Below, piece after piece: positions 17,017 to 26,217 of a DNA stretch of 64,000 bases. The position numbers and the translations under genes were made by a program. The DNA is from Streptomyces sp. DvalAA-43. GTDB taxonomy: Bacteria; Actinomycetota; Actinomycetes; Streptomycetales; Streptomycetaceae. Within the stretch, counting starts at the first letter, position 1. Every line of letters begins with the position of its first letter. The notes below the pieces were generated by a model. It worked only from the letters and a program-made list of their open reading frames with translations. It was not told where the DNA came from and did no database searches. The DNA lies in contig NZ_FMBW01000071.1 of the NCBI RefSeq assembly GCF_900091725.1, forward strand, positions 248,001-312,000, written 5' to 3'.

Positions 17017-17049
17017 CCTCTCCCTCCACCACCGCTTGCAGGAGCCCTC

Positions 17050-17703
17050 ATGCACAGGCCCGTCCGCGAGCCCTCGTCGGCGCAGCAGCAGACCACCTCC
17101 ACCCCGGCATCAGGCGGAGCAAGGTATGGCATTGGACCGTCCACGGGCCGGTCCAACGCAGATGCCTCCGCCCCGGGGGTGGCGGAGGAGCTCGGGCGCC
17201 AGGGGGCGCCCGACCGGAACGAGCCCGTCGACACCACCACCCGCACCGTGCTGCCGCAGCGTGCCGCCGAAGCCGCCGCGCTGCACCGAGTCGCCCGCCG
17301 CCGTCAGCGCAAAGAGACCCAGCGCAAAGAACGCGTCGACGTCCGCTACAGCACCGACGAGAAGACAGCGATCCTCACCGTGGCCCGCTCGCTGAACATC
17401 GCCGCCGCCCACTACGTCGGCGCTGTCGTCATGGCCCACATCCACGGGGACCTCGCCCTGCCCGGTCAGCGCACCCAGCTCGACGACTACATCGACGAAC
17501 TCGCAGCCCTCCGCGGTGAGGTCGCGAAGATTGGCCACAACGTCAACCAGATCGCCAAGAAGCTCAACTCCGGCGACCGTCCACACCATGGGGACACCGC
17601 ACTCCTCGACCATGCGGAACGCGCCCTCGGCACGGTCGGCACCACCATCCGCCACATCGCCGCAGCCGCCACTCAGGCCGCCGCCACAAAGGGGCAGCGG
17701 TGA
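17050..17703 (+). CDS. MobC-like relaxosome accessory protein
   Basis: 217 residues with a disordered N-terminal ~90. A ribbon-helix-helix-like region (RVDVRYSTDEKTAILTVARS, LNIAAAHYVGAVVMA) and the C-terminal signature EVAKIGHNVNQIAKKLNSGD follow; the latter is the hallmark of MobC proteins (G-N-N/V-x-N-Q-I-A). MobC helps the relaxase open the origin of transfer. The stop overlaps the relaxase start by four bases (GTGA), fixing the functional link. Confidence 0.85.
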   Translation: MHRPVREPSSAQQQTTSTPASGGARYGIGPSTGRSNADASAPGVAEELGRQGAPDRNEPVDTTTRTVLPQRAAEAAALHRVARRRQRKETQRKERVDVRYSTDEKTAILTVARSLNIAAAHYVGAVVMAHIHGDLALPGQRTQLDDYIDELAALRGEVAKIGHNVNQIAKKLNSGDRPHHGDTALLDHAERALGTVGTTIRHIAAAATQAAATKGQR

Positions 17704-19400
17704 TTGCGAAGATCAGCAGCGGCAAGAGCACAGCCGGCCTCATCCGCTACCTCTACGGCCCCGGCCGGGCCAACGAGCACACCGACCCGCACCTCGTCGC
17801 CTCCTGGGACGGCTTCGCACCCGACCCCGGCCGCACCGACGACATCGCCGCCACGAAGAAGCTCCTCGTGGCCGACCTCGACCTACGCGTCCAGCAGGCC
17901 AGGCGACTCGGCCGGGCCCCGAAGCAGCACGTGTGGCACTGCTCCGTCCGCGCCGCACCCGGCGACCGCACCCTCGACGACGCCGAATGGGCGGACATCG
18001 CCCGCCGTGTCGTCACAGCGACCGGCATCGCACCGACAGACGATCCGGACGGCTGCCGATGGGTCGCCGTCCGGCATGCCGACGACCACATCCACATCGC
18101 CGCCACCAAGATCCGAGGCGACCTGCGCACCGCACGCCACTGGAACGACTACCTCACCGCCGACCGCGAACTCGCAGCCAGCGAGAAGGAATACGGCCTC
18201 TTTCAAGTCGTACGCGGAGACCGCACCGCCGCGAAACGGCCCACCCGCGCCGAGCAGGAGAAGGCCCGCCGCACCGGCCACGACAAGCCCGCCCGCATAC
18301 GCCTACGCACCCTTGTCCGCACAGCAGCGGCTGCCGCCACCAACACCGAGGAGTTCCTCGCTCTACTCACCCGCACCAACGGCGTCCTCGTCGAGGTCTT
18401 GCACTTTCCCTCCGGAGAACCACGCGGCTACAAAGTCGCCATGGAGCACGACACGAACGCCGAAGGAGAACCGGTGTGGTTCTCCGGCTCCACACTGTCG
18501 CCGGACCTCTCCCTCCCCAAGATCCAGAGCCGTCTCGCCGCAGCAGACATCCCGGTCGGCAATCCCAACGGGCATCTACGGCCGCACCCGTGGCACCAAG
18601 CCACCGCAGCCACGGAGCGCATCCCCCGCCACCTCGGCCGGCCGGACGCCGAAGCCGCCCAGGCCCACCTGGCCGCCCTCGGCGAAGCACTCGACGCCGT
18701 GGCCCTCACCGCACCGCCGGACATCCGTACCGAACTCCGTGCAGCGGCCTCTGCCTTCGAACGGGCAACCCGTTCACGTATCCACGCCGAACACCACCAC
18801 GCCCGTGCCCTGCGCGGGGCAGTGAAATCTATGCTCCGCGAGCCATCACCCAAGGACGGAGCTCTCCTGGCGATGTTCCTCGATGCCGCGCTCCTGGCCG
18901 TCATCGCCGCCGCCCGCTGGCACGACCAACGACAGCACAATCAGCAGGCCGCAGCCGCCCACCAGACTCTGCTCCACCTCCAGGCCGCCTACGAGCGAAC
19001 CTCATCCGGGCACCTGCTTGCCGCCGGCCAGCATCGACCGCCTCAGAAGGTCGCAGTCCGGTACGCCCAGCTCATCCGCCAGACCGCCCCCGCATACGCT
19101 GACCAAATCCTCGCCGACCCCGCCACCGATGCGCTGACTACCGCCTTGGCCGCCGCGGAGACCGCAGGCCACGATCCCGGACGGTTGTTGCAGCAGGCGG
19201 CAGACGAACGCGCCCTCGACGACGCCCGCTCCCCAGCACGCACACTGGCCTGGCGCGTGCAACGGCTCTCGCAGAGGCCCGCTCCAAGCCGACAAGCTCA
19301 GGCGGCACAGGCACGTAGCACCGTCCTACGCCCCGTAGCTCTCCCGCAGCCTGCGACACCGGCCGCACCCACCGCTACCTCTCGGCCTCGGCGTAGGTGA
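17700..19400 (+). CDS. Relaxase (MOBP/VirD2-type mobilization nuclease)
   Basis: 566 residues, GTG start. The N-terminal relaxase domain begins MIAKISSGKSTAGLIRYLYG, where Tyr17/Tyr19 are candidates for the nicking residue, and carries the metal-binding three-His motif RHADDHIHI (H126, H130, H132). The C-terminal half is helical and Ala/Arg rich with a possible hydrophobic segment (LAMFLDAALLAVIAAA). It should nick the transferred strand at oriT. No TraB/FtsK-type pump is found in the window, so the element is mobilizable rather than self-transmissible. Confidence 0.88.
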   Translation: MIAKISSGKSTAGLIRYLYGPGRANEHTDPHLVASWDGFAPDPGRTDDIAATKKLLVADLDLRVQQARRLGRAPKQHVWHCSVRAAPGDRTLDDAEWADIARRVVTATGIAPTDDPDGCRWVAVRHADDHIHIAATKIRGDLRTARHWNDYLTADRELAASEKEYGLFQVVRGDRTAAKRPTRAEQEKARRTGHDKPARIRLRTLVRTAAAAATNTEEFLALLTRTNGVLVEVLHFPSGEPRGYKVAMEHDTNAEGEPVWFSGSTLSPDLSLPKIQSRLAAADIPVGNPNGHLRPHPWHQATAATERIPRHLGRPDAEAAQAHLAALGEALDAVALTAPPDIRTELRAAASAFERATRSRIHAEHHHARALRGAVKSMLREPSPKDGALLAMFLDAALLAVIAAARWHDQRQHNQQAAAAHQTLLHLQAAYERTSSGHLLAAGQHRPPQKVAVRYAQLIRQTAPAYADQILADPATDALTTALAAAETAGHDPGRLLQQAADERALDDARSPARTLAWRVQRLSQRPAPSRQAQAAQARSTVLRPVALPQPATPAAPTATSRPRRR

Positions 19401-19435
19401 TCAGCCCTGGGCAGGCGCTCTCAGCGGGAGCAGGG

Positions 19436-20278
19436 TCAAGCGGTTCTTCCCGACCGGAGCTGAGAGAGGACCTGCGCGACCGGCAAGTCGTACTGGTCCT
19501 TGTCCTGTTCCCAGAACAAAAGGGCCCGAGCCGTGGCCTCGGCCATGTCGGCGGGCAGGTCGGCCGCCCGGAGGGTATCGGCGACCTCTTCCATCTCGGG
19601 CGCCCAGCGCCAGGCCCTGGCAGCCACGCTCGGCAGGAATCCCGGATCGGAGAGGATCGCCGATACCATGATCTCGGCTTCAGCCGTGAGCTGGTCGCCG
19701 ACTCCATGGGCGTGTGCGAGCGCGTGGGAGACGCCTGCGAGAGTACGAGCGGCCTTCTGGTAACTGGCGAAGGCCATCTTCAGGGCGGAAGCGGAACCGA
19801 TGGCCTCGCCTGCCCGGCGCACATCCAGCGAAGAGTTCGCGAACAGCGGCTCCACCAGGTCGACGGCGGGGCCAGCCCCTGCGAGATAGAGCCGTGCCGT
19901 ACGCCCTTCACCTGGCGGCGGACCGAAGACGGCGCCGTCGACGACCTCGGAGCCGGGACGGATCTTCTCTGCGATGCGCTGCACGCGCTGGGGACTGATG
20001 GCATTGACATCGACGTACACCCCAGCGAAGGCATGCTCAACCACGGCCGCTGCCACGTCCTCCGCCGCCTGCGGTGGGCAGACCGAGAGAACGACCGCGC
20101 TACGGGACAGCGCGTCCGCGAGCGAGTCGCAAGCTGTGGCGCGAACCTCTCTCGCGCGGCGCCACGTGTTCTCACTGCGTTCCTTGGACACCCACAGCAC
20201 CTCGTGGCCGCCGGCGACAAGCTCGGCGGTGACCGCCGCCCCCATGGATCCCGGGTGCAAGACGGTCACGACGGTCAC
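19436..20278 (-). CDS. NAD(P)-binding 6-phosphogluconate dehydrogenase-like protein (DUF1932)
   Basis: 280 residues from GTG 20278, which has GGAGG 6 bp upstream. The Rossmann start TVVTVLHPGSMGAAVTAELV carries a G-x-M-G-type nucleotide loop; VVLSVCPPQAAEDV and YVDVNAISP match the beta-hydroxyacid dehydrogenase core, and the C-terminal helical part (ALKMAFASYQKAARTLAGVS, with a Lys at the catalytic position) fits DUF1932. Substrate unknown. It points against the neighbouring relaxase and regulator genes; probably cargo. Confidence 0.8.
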   Translation of the reverse strand: MTVVTVLHPGSMGAAVTAELVAGGHEVLWVSKERSENTWRRAREVRATACDSLADALSRSAVVLSVCPPQAAEDVAAAVVEHAFAGVYVDVNAISPQRVQRIAEKIRPGSEVVDGAVFGPPPGEGRTARLYLAGAGPAVDLVEPLFANSSLDVRRAGEAIGSASALKMAFASYQKAARTLAGVSHALAHAHGVGDQLTAEAEIMVSAILSDPGFLPSVAARAWRWAPEMEEVADTLRAADLPADMAEATARALLFWEQDKDQYDLPVAQVLSQLRSGRTA

Positions 20279-20578
20279 TGGCTGCCTCCGGCGAAATGCG
20301 ACGTGGGTTGTTTTCCTCATCAACATGATCCGCTGCCGTAGAGCAGCAACGACGGAGGACTCAACACCTGGCTCGGACGAGCCGGTCGCCAATAAGGCAA
20401 AAGCTCCTCCTGCCTCGTGTCGGCCCTTCATGGCGAAGCAGGGAACACAGCTGTGGCACCCCTGTCCGGGCAGCTCGTCTCACGCGGAAGCGGCGTCATG
20501 GGTACCGTGCTGGAGACGAAGTCTGTACGGACAGACCGGCGATCGCGCCGGATCGTCCGGCGGCCGGGAGGTGTCCTG

Positions 20579-21808
20579 ATGCTGGAGGAAGCCGAGGAGA
20601 TCGGCAAGCGGGTCCGCAGGGCGAGGCTGCGGTTGGGTATGCCGCAGGCCGACCTGGCGACGGCCCTGGGGAAGTCGCAGGGCTGGGTGTCGAAGATGGA
20701 GCGTGGCCTGATCGAGCTGGACCGGGTCGGGCTGCTCAACCAGGTGGCCGCGGAGCTGCACGTCCATCCGAACGACCTGATCGGGCGCCCGTACAGCAGC
20801 TCCCCCGAGGACAACCAGTGGCAGGTTGCCGCCTCGTCGATCCTGCGCGAGCTGCGCCGCTACGACCTCGTCCCCGTCTTCGACGGGGCTCCGCGGCCCG
20901 CATCACAGCTGTGGCGTGAGGTAACCCGGCTGCACCGTTTACGGGACACCGCTTCCAACGTGGCGATTCTCCGGGTTCTCCCGGACCTGTTCCGCGAGGC
21001 GCGCGCCCTGGCTGAGGAGTCGGAGGGGCACGAGCGGGAGGAGGCGTATGCCATCTACGCCGTGTGCTGCAAGTTCGCGCACACCGCCGCCCACTCCCTC
21101 GGGCACCCCGAACTGGTCGCCATGGCCTGCGAGCGGGCCGCATGGTCAGCCAGGTTGTCGGGAGATCCGGTGCTGCCTGCCGTCGCCGACTGGATGAGGG
21201 TCTGGGACATGTGGGCGACGGCTGACTGGGCCGACGCTCTGACGCTCTCGGACAAGGCGATCACCTCGGTGGAGCAGGAGTACGACCGTGGCGAGCCGCT
21301 GGCCGTGCGGGCCTGGGGCACGCTGCAACTGCGGGCTGCGGTCTCTGCCGCCCGGGCCGGCCGCGCCTCGGAGGCCGAGGACCGGATCGGATACGCGAAG
21401 GCTGCTGCCGAGCGCATGGACGCGTATGTCGGGGCACCGGTGTACGACCGGCATTCGCTGACGTTCTCCGCCGGGAACGTGCAGATCCACGCGATCAGCG
21501 TGGCCCTGGAAATGGGCAAGCAGGGGAAGGCACTGGAGATAAACCGCCGTACCAGCCCGGGACTGGTGGGTTCGCTGCCCAACTCCCGTCAGGGACACCA
21601 CCACATGGATGTCGCGCGCGCCTGGCTGTGGGACGGGAACCGGGGAAAGGCCCTGGCCGAATTGGAGACGGCTGAGCGGATCGCGCCCCAACTCGTACGG
21701 AACCACCCCATCGCCCGTTCGACGCTTCGCAGCATCGTCTACGCGGAACGAGCAGCCACGCGGGAGAAGCTGCGGCGCATGTCCGACCGCTTCCACCTGG
21801 ACGGATAG
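20579..21808 (+). CDS. XRE-family regulator with TPR-like C-terminal domain
   Basis: 409 residues. The N-terminal helix-turn-helix (IGKRVRRARLRLGMPQADLA, GKSQGWVSKMERGLIELDRV) is followed by ~300 residues of helical TPR-like repeats (AYAIYAVCCKFAHTAAHSLG, RAWGTLQLRAAVSAARAGRA, MDVARAWLWDGNRGKALAEL). This is a common Streptomyces type in which the repeats may sense a peptide or partner. ATG 20579 follows GGGAGG. It heads a rightward run of genes (21.9-25.7 kb) and may regulate it. Confidence 0.8.
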   Translation: MLEEAEEIGKRVRRARLRLGMPQADLATALGKSQGWVSKMERGLIELDRVGLLNQVAAELHVHPNDLIGRPYSSSPEDNQWQVAASSILRELRRYDLVPVFDGAPRPASQLWREVTRLHRLRDTASNVAILRVLPDLFREARALAEESEGHEREEAYAIYAVCCKFAHTAAHSLGHPELVAMACERAAWSARLSGDPVLPAVADWMRVWDMWATADWADALTLSDKAITSVEQEYDRGEPLAVRAWGTLQLRAAVSAARAGRASEAEDRIGYAKAAAERMDAYVGAPVYDRHSLTFSAGNVQIHAISVALEMGKQGKALEINRRTSPGLVGSLPNSRQGHHHMDVARAWLWDGNRGKALAELETAERIAPQLVRNHPIARSTLRSIVYAERAATREKLRRMSDRFHLDG

Positions 21809-21863
21809 GGGTCGTATTCCTCCGGCTCATATTCGAGGGTTGTCCTGTCCCTAACTTCAGGGC

Positions 21864-22310
21864 ATGACGCCACGACGTTCTCCCCACCTTCCCTCCCAGG
21901 GAGCCGGGTTAGGTACGGCAGCTCCCTTCGTTCCCCGGCTCGGCGACCTCGCCACCGACAGCGCCCGCGAGGACCGTGTGGGAGTCGTGGTCGCCCTCCC
22001 TGGTGAGGGCTCCGCCACGACCTACCACCTGTGCCCTCCCGGGGGCGGAACCCAGTGGTCCGCGCCCGCCGACGGGACGACGCTCAGGCCCGTGCCGGTG
22101 AAGGCCACGCACGCCACGCTGCTGGCCGGCCGGGACGCGGTCTACGACCCGAGGGCCCAGCAAGGGTCGGTTCCCGTCGAGTTCCACTTCGATGACGGCT
22201 CGACCCTAGACGGCGCGCTCATCCTCACCTCTGCTGAGCTGGAGCGGTTGTACGCGCAGACCAGCCGCCTCCTCGTCGCCCACGAACACCCCCTCGGCGG
22301 CACCTCGTGA
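21864..22310 (+). CDS. Hypothetical protein
   Basis: 148 residues, not recognised. Predicted mostly beta: VGVVVALPGEGSATTYHLCP, TTLRPVPVKATHATLLAG, PVEFHFDDGSTLDGALILTS, then a short helix ELERLYAQTSRLL. No membrane or signal segment. Its stop overlaps the next small ORF (GTGA). Likely in the same transcript as the upstream XRE-TPR regulator. Confidence 0.6.
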   Translation: MTPRRSPHLPSQGAGLGTAAPFVPRLGDLATDSAREDRVGVVVALPGEGSATTYHLCPPGGGTQWSAPADGTTLRPVPVKATHATLLAGRDAVYDPRAQQGSVPVEFHFDDGSTLDGALILTSAELERLYAQTSRLLVAHEHPLGGTS

Positions 22311-22519
22311 CCGGGGCTCGGCGCCGCCATGCCCGAAACGCCGCGTCCAGAACCGCACGGTCCGACCACGGAGGCCGAATCGCGTTCACGTTCCTGGCCG
22401 TCGTCGGCCTGGTCGGCCCGGCCTGGGCACTGCGTGAGCACGCCGGCCCGCTCCTTGAAGGAGCTGGCCATCGGCCCACTGCCGTCGCACCGGCGGCGAG
22501 CCTGCCCTCCGACCGCTGA
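22307..22519 (+). CDS. Small single-pass membrane protein (hypothetical)
   Basis: 70 residues starting at GTG 22307 inside the stop of the preceding gene. One hydrophobic segment (IAFTFLAVVGLVGPAWAL) flanked by an Arg-rich N-terminus predicts a single-pass membrane topology. The overlap and the clear helix favour a real gene. Confidence 0.45.
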   Translation: MTGARRRHARNAASRTARSDHGGRIAFTFLAVVGLVGPAWALREHAGPLLEGAGHRPTAVAPAASLPSDR

Positions 22520-22700
22520 GGCCGCTCCCGGCACCGCCGCCGTCTGCCCGCGCTCGACCGCCGGAGCCTCCCACGCTGTCTCTCGTCGAGCGGCGCTGAA
22601 GAACCGCCCCGCTCAGCGCGGCTTCGGGTGCCCGGAGCGGGACGACCGGCACCTCGTCAGCCATCTGGAACATCCACGCGTGATTCCCCAGGGAGGGATC

Positions 22701-23933
22701 ATGGACATCCCGTACATCGTCATCGACCAGCTCGTCCCCGACCAGCAGCAGGTCTGGAAGACGTACTTCGGCGACGCCGACCGCCCCCGCTACATCGAGG
22801 AAGGCATCTGGCGCCGCACCCAGGAGAAGGCCACTGCCGGCCAGTCCGGCTGGGCGGCCTCCGACGACGCACGGCGGCGGATCATCCACTACCGCTACCG
22901 GTACGGCCTGGTGCCCACGACGGCTGCGCCAGCTATTGGCTTGACCGACCTGTACCTCTATCACTCCGTATCCGCCCCGGCCGAGGAGATCGACGCGCAT
23001 CACGACGCCCTGTGCGATTCGCTCGTCGCTGGCGGCTGGAAGGAGGCTCCCGGTGGATTCTTATGGACCCGGCGGGATCTGAAGTGCCGGATCACCGAGC
23101 ACGACGTCCACCCTCAGGACGCCTCTGCGGGCCGCACCCTCCCAGCCGGCTACCGGAGCCTGGACGTGCAGATCGCCTCTGTGGCCTACGCGCCGCCGCC
23201 CGCTGTCCGGCAACTGCCGTGGAACGTGCTCTCCACCGGAATCCGGTTCAAGGACCGCCCCGGCACGCCGACCCGCGTGCCGGATCTGTCCGTCCTCGTG
23301 GACTTGCGGCCGTTCCAGGTGGAGATCGGATGCGGTACGTCGGTCGAGGCGGGTATCCCGCCCCTGCACCGGCTCCACGAGATCTACCGGGTCACCGACC
23401 GCCAGGGCCACGAGCCGCGTGAGCATCGCTTCACTCTCTCCCCGACCGCGGACACGCTCCTCCATGAGGTGCTGACAGAGCCGGAGGAGAAGACCGCGGA
23501 ATTCGTGGAGATGTTCCGTGCCTGCTTTCTGGCCGAGCCGACTCCGGCCATGTGGGCGCTGAAGGAACTGAAGGACGCCGGGCACCTCGTCGGCCCGGTC
23601 ATCACCAACAACTTCGACGTGCTCGCCGCGCGCGCCGGCCTCGACGAGTGCTTCATGCGCCGCTACGACCAAGCCGTACCCGACGTCGAGTGGGTCGACG
23701 GCGCCAAGGCCCTCCTCGTCGTCGGCCTTCACGCCGACCGACGCAAGGTCCAGGCCCGCGCCCGCGCACGCGGCATGCAGATCGTCTACCTGGACCCGGA
23801 GGGCTTCTGGCACGACGGCCAGTTCATGCCGTACCCGCTGGAAGGGCCCCAGGACGGTGACCTGGTGTGCCGGGCAACCGCCGCTGAGGCGCTGCCCGCA
23901 CTCGTCAATCTCCTGAAGCAGCACGCTGGTTGA
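22701..23933 (+). CDS. Sirtuin-like (SIR2-fold) protein with unknown N-terminal domain
   Basis: 410 residues; ATG 22701 follows CAGGGAGGG. Residues 1-195 are unrecognised. Residues ~207-365 follow the sirtuin order: GCGTSVEAGIPPLHRL (G-A-G-x-S-x-x-x-G-I-P), PTPAMWALKELKDAGHLVGP then ITNNFDVLAARAGL (Q-N-x-D-x-L-x-x-x-A-G), and AKALLVVGLHADRRKVQARA. The catalytic His-Gly and zinc cysteines of true deacetylases are not seen, so it may bind NAD or ADP-ribose without deacetylating. It lies 106 bp before the nucleotide-sugar dehydrogenase, another NAD user. Confidence 0.6.
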   Translation: MDIPYIVIDQLVPDQQQVWKTYFGDADRPRYIEEGIWRRTQEKATAGQSGWAASDDARRRIIHYRYRYGLVPTTAAPAIGLTDLYLYHSVSAPAEEIDAHHDALCDSLVAGGWKEAPGGFLWTRRDLKCRITEHDVHPQDASAGRTLPAGYRSLDVQIASVAYAPPPAVRQLPWNVLSTGIRFKDRPGTPTRVPDLSVLVDLRPFQVEIGCGTSVEAGIPPLHRLHEIYRVTDRQGHEPREHRFTLSPTADTLLHEVLTEPEEKTAEFVEMFRACFLAEPTPAMWALKELKDAGHLVGPVITNNFDVLAARAGLDECFMRRYDQAVPDVEWVDGAKALLVVGLHADRRKVQARARARGMQIVYLDPEGFWHDGQFMPYPLEGPQDGDLVCRATAAEALPALVNLLKQHAG

Positions 23934-24039
23934 TTCACCTGCACGAAGAGGGCCGCGCCGGGTGGTGGCGCTAGCGTGACGCACCCGGCCGGCCCGGACT
24001 CCTCGGGCGGTCGAAAGGCAAGGAAAGGAGCGTCGACCC

Positions 24040-25362
24040 ATGCGCGTATCCGTCATCGGCTGCGGTCACCTGGGCATCCCCCACGCCGCTGCCATGGCCG
24101 AGATCGGCCACGAGGTCATCGGCGTGGACCTGGACCAGGCGAAGATCGACCGCCTCAACGCCGGCGAGTGCCCCATCTACGAGGACGGCCTGCCCGAACT
24201 CCTCACCACCCACACCGCCACTGGACGCCTGCGGTTCACCACCAGCCTCGAAGAGGCGGCCGAGTTCGCGGACGTCCACTTCCTCGCCGTGGGCACGCCG
24301 ATCGACGCGGACGGACGGAGCTACGACACCGGCCAGGTCTTCGGCGCCGCCCGCGCCCTCGCCCCGCACCTAACCCGCCCGGCAGTGGTCATCGGCAAGT
24401 CCACGGTCACCGTCGGCACCTCACGCGACCTCGGCGCACTCCTCGCGCGTCTCTCCCCGGCGGGTGAAGACGTGGAGGTCGTCTGGAACCCGGAGTTCCT
24501 CCGCGAGGGCCACGCCATCGACGACACCCTGCGACCCGACCGGATCGTCGTCGGCGTCCCCTCGGCCCGCGCAGAGGACGCCGTACGCCAGGTCTACGCA
24601 CCTCTCCTGGCGAACGGGATCCCGCTGTTCGTCACTGACCCCGCCACCGCCGAACTCATCAAGGGTGCCGCCAACGCCTACCTCGGCATGAAGATCTCCT
24701 TCATCAACGGCGTCGCCGACATGTGTACCGCTGCCGGAGCCGACGTCCAGCAGCTCACCGAGGCCATCGGCCTGGACCCCCGCATCGGCCGCGGTGGCCT
24801 CAACGCCGGCCCCGGCTACGGCGGCGGCTGCCTCCCGAAGGACATCCGCGCCTTCACAGCCTCAGCCAGCGCCCTCGGAGCCACCGAGGCAGCAACCTTC
24901 CTGCGGGCGGCAGAGCAGGTCAACGAATCCCGCCCCACCGCTGCGCTGAAGCTCATCGAGCAGACCCTCGGCCACCCCGTCGACGGCGTACGCGTCACCG
25001 TCTGGGGAGCTTCCTTCAAGGCTGGCACCGACGATGTCCGCGAATCCCCGGCCCTGGCGATCGCCGCCCTCATGCACCAGCGCGGTGCGACCATCACCGT
25101 CCACGACCCGCACGCCGTGCCCACGGCACTGCGCCGGCACCCGGAGCTCGACTACGCCGAAGCCCTCGACAACTCCGTCCAGGGCGCCCAACTAATCGTC
25201 CTGGCCACCGAGTGGCCCCACTTCCGAGAGGCCGACCCCAAGGCCCTCGCCCCACTGGTCGCGAACCCGGTCCTCGTCGACCTCCGCAACCTCATCGACG
25301 CCGACGCCTGGCGCATGGCCGGATGGACCGTACGCCAGCTCGGACGACCCGCACAGGAATAA
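24040..25362 (+). CDS. UDP-glucose/GDP-mannose-type nucleotide-sugar 6-dehydrogenase
   Basis: 440 residues. It oxidises a nucleotide-sugar C6 hydroxyl to a carboxylate with two NAD+. The N-terminal Rossmann loop is VIGCGHLGIPHAAAMAEIG. The catalytic set is visible: WNPEFLREGHA (Glu152), ELIKGAANAYLGMKISFIN (Lys208) and GPGYGGGCLPKD (Cys264). The C-terminal substrate/NAD domain has WGASFKAGTDDVRESPALAI. ATG follows AAGGAAAGGAG. The sugar (glucose, mannose or N-acetyl form) cannot be told. No sugar polymer cluster surrounds it, so it is isolated cargo on the element. Confidence 0.9.
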   Translation: MRVSVIGCGHLGIPHAAAMAEIGHEVIGVDLDQAKIDRLNAGECPIYEDGLPELLTTHTATGRLRFTTSLEEAAEFADVHFLAVGTPIDADGRSYDTGQVFGAARALAPHLTRPAVVIGKSTVTVGTSRDLGALLARLSPAGEDVEVVWNPEFLREGHAIDDTLRPDRIVVGVPSARAEDAVRQVYAPLLANGIPLFVTDPATAELIKGAANAYLGMKISFINGVADMCTAAGADVQQLTEAIGLDPRIGRGGLNAGPGYGGGCLPKDIRAFTASASALGATEAATFLRAAEQVNESRPTAALKLIEQTLGHPVDGVRVTVWGASFKAGTDDVRESPALAIAALMHQRGATITVHDPHAVPTALRRHPELDYAEALDNSVQGAQLIVLATEWPHFREADPKALAPLVANPVLVDLRNLIDADAWRMAGWTVRQLGRPAQE

Positions 25363-25389
25363 CCGAACCCATCAAATCGGAGGTCCGCC

Positions 25390-25719
25390 GTGGACACCCT
25401 GTGGGACAACATCGAGAAGCTCTCCGCCGTCTGCCGAGCGGCCGGCGCCCACCTGCCCGACGAGGAGCTCAAAGCCCTCCAGGTCGGCAAGGTCGCGGAG
25501 GAAGCCGGCGAGGCGATGCACGCCCTCCACGGCCTGAAGGGCCTCACCACCTGCGGCGACGACCACACCTGGTCCGAGGTCCAGAACGACCTGGTCGGCG
25601 CCGTCATCGCTGCCCTCCTGGCGATGCACTACATCGACCCCAAGGGCGCCCGCGCCACCTTTGACGAGATCCTCCACCGGCGCACCCGCAGGGGCCGCGA
25701 AGTCAGTCCTGCGACCTGA
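25390..25719 (+). CDS. MazG-like nucleotide pyrophosphohydrolase family protein
   Basis: 109 residues from GTG 25390 (GGAGGT 6 bp upstream). The EExxE-type metal motif appears as KVAEEAGEAMHALHG, with a later Asp in VQNDLVGAVIAALLAM; this is the all-alpha NTP pyrophosphatase fold. Such proteins remove non-standard or alarmone nucleotides. 27 bp after the dehydrogenase, probably co-transcribed. Confidence 0.8.
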   Translation: MDTLWDNIEKLSAVCRAAGAHLPDEELKALQVGKVAEEAGEAMHALHGLKGLTTCGDDHTWSEVQNDLVGAVIAALLAMHYIDPKGARATFDEILHRRTRRGREVSPAT

Positions 25720-26217
25720 AAGCCTTTGTCCTCCGTCGGCCGCGCCCACAAGGTGCGGTCGATGGCCAAGTCCGACACACAAGCTGCGGCAGGCACCTGC
25801 TCCCAGCGCGATAGAACATTCTCCACCTCATCAAGGCGGCTCACGCCGCGCTCCCCGACTCACCGCCGGGGTCCGACGCTGCTGCCTTCGGCTACACCGG
25901 TCGCGCGACTGGAGCGAGCATCATGCTGGGGCGGAAATCCGCTGTGGCTGGGGCGGTGGGCTCAAAGGCTTGAGCCACCACCCCGGCTCGGGGCCCGTGC
26001 GGAGCAAGACCAGGGGGCCACTCCTTCAAATTCCGGGCAGGATCACAGTCTGCCCCGAATGCCGATCAGCGTACGGCCACCTGATCATGCTCGACCCCAA
26101 ACCTGGCAGGGCACCTGCCAAGCCCGCGCCGCCGGCCTTCGCAATCCCCCAGCGCGCGAGGGGGCAGCACCGTAAGCTATAGAGGCTTGGCAGGCAGACA
26201 ATAAGGGGAGATTACAA
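25720..26217. other. Intergenic; hairpin and possible gene remnant
   Basis: No convincing gene. GGTGGGCTCAAAGGCTTGAGCCACC (about 25957-25982) can fold as a terminator for the upstream operon. Frame 25661-26182 shows a zinc-ribbon-like scrap (CPECRSAYGHL), perhaps the end of a lost gene. The last 40 bp become AT-rich and include TATAGA and AGGGGAG ahead of the OLD-like gene. Confidence 0.4.

Noticed and set aside
25661-26182. 173-codon frame overlapping the end of the MazG-like gene
   Set aside because: Only the CPECRSAYGH scrap looks like protein; no start signal, and the remainder is low-complexity.
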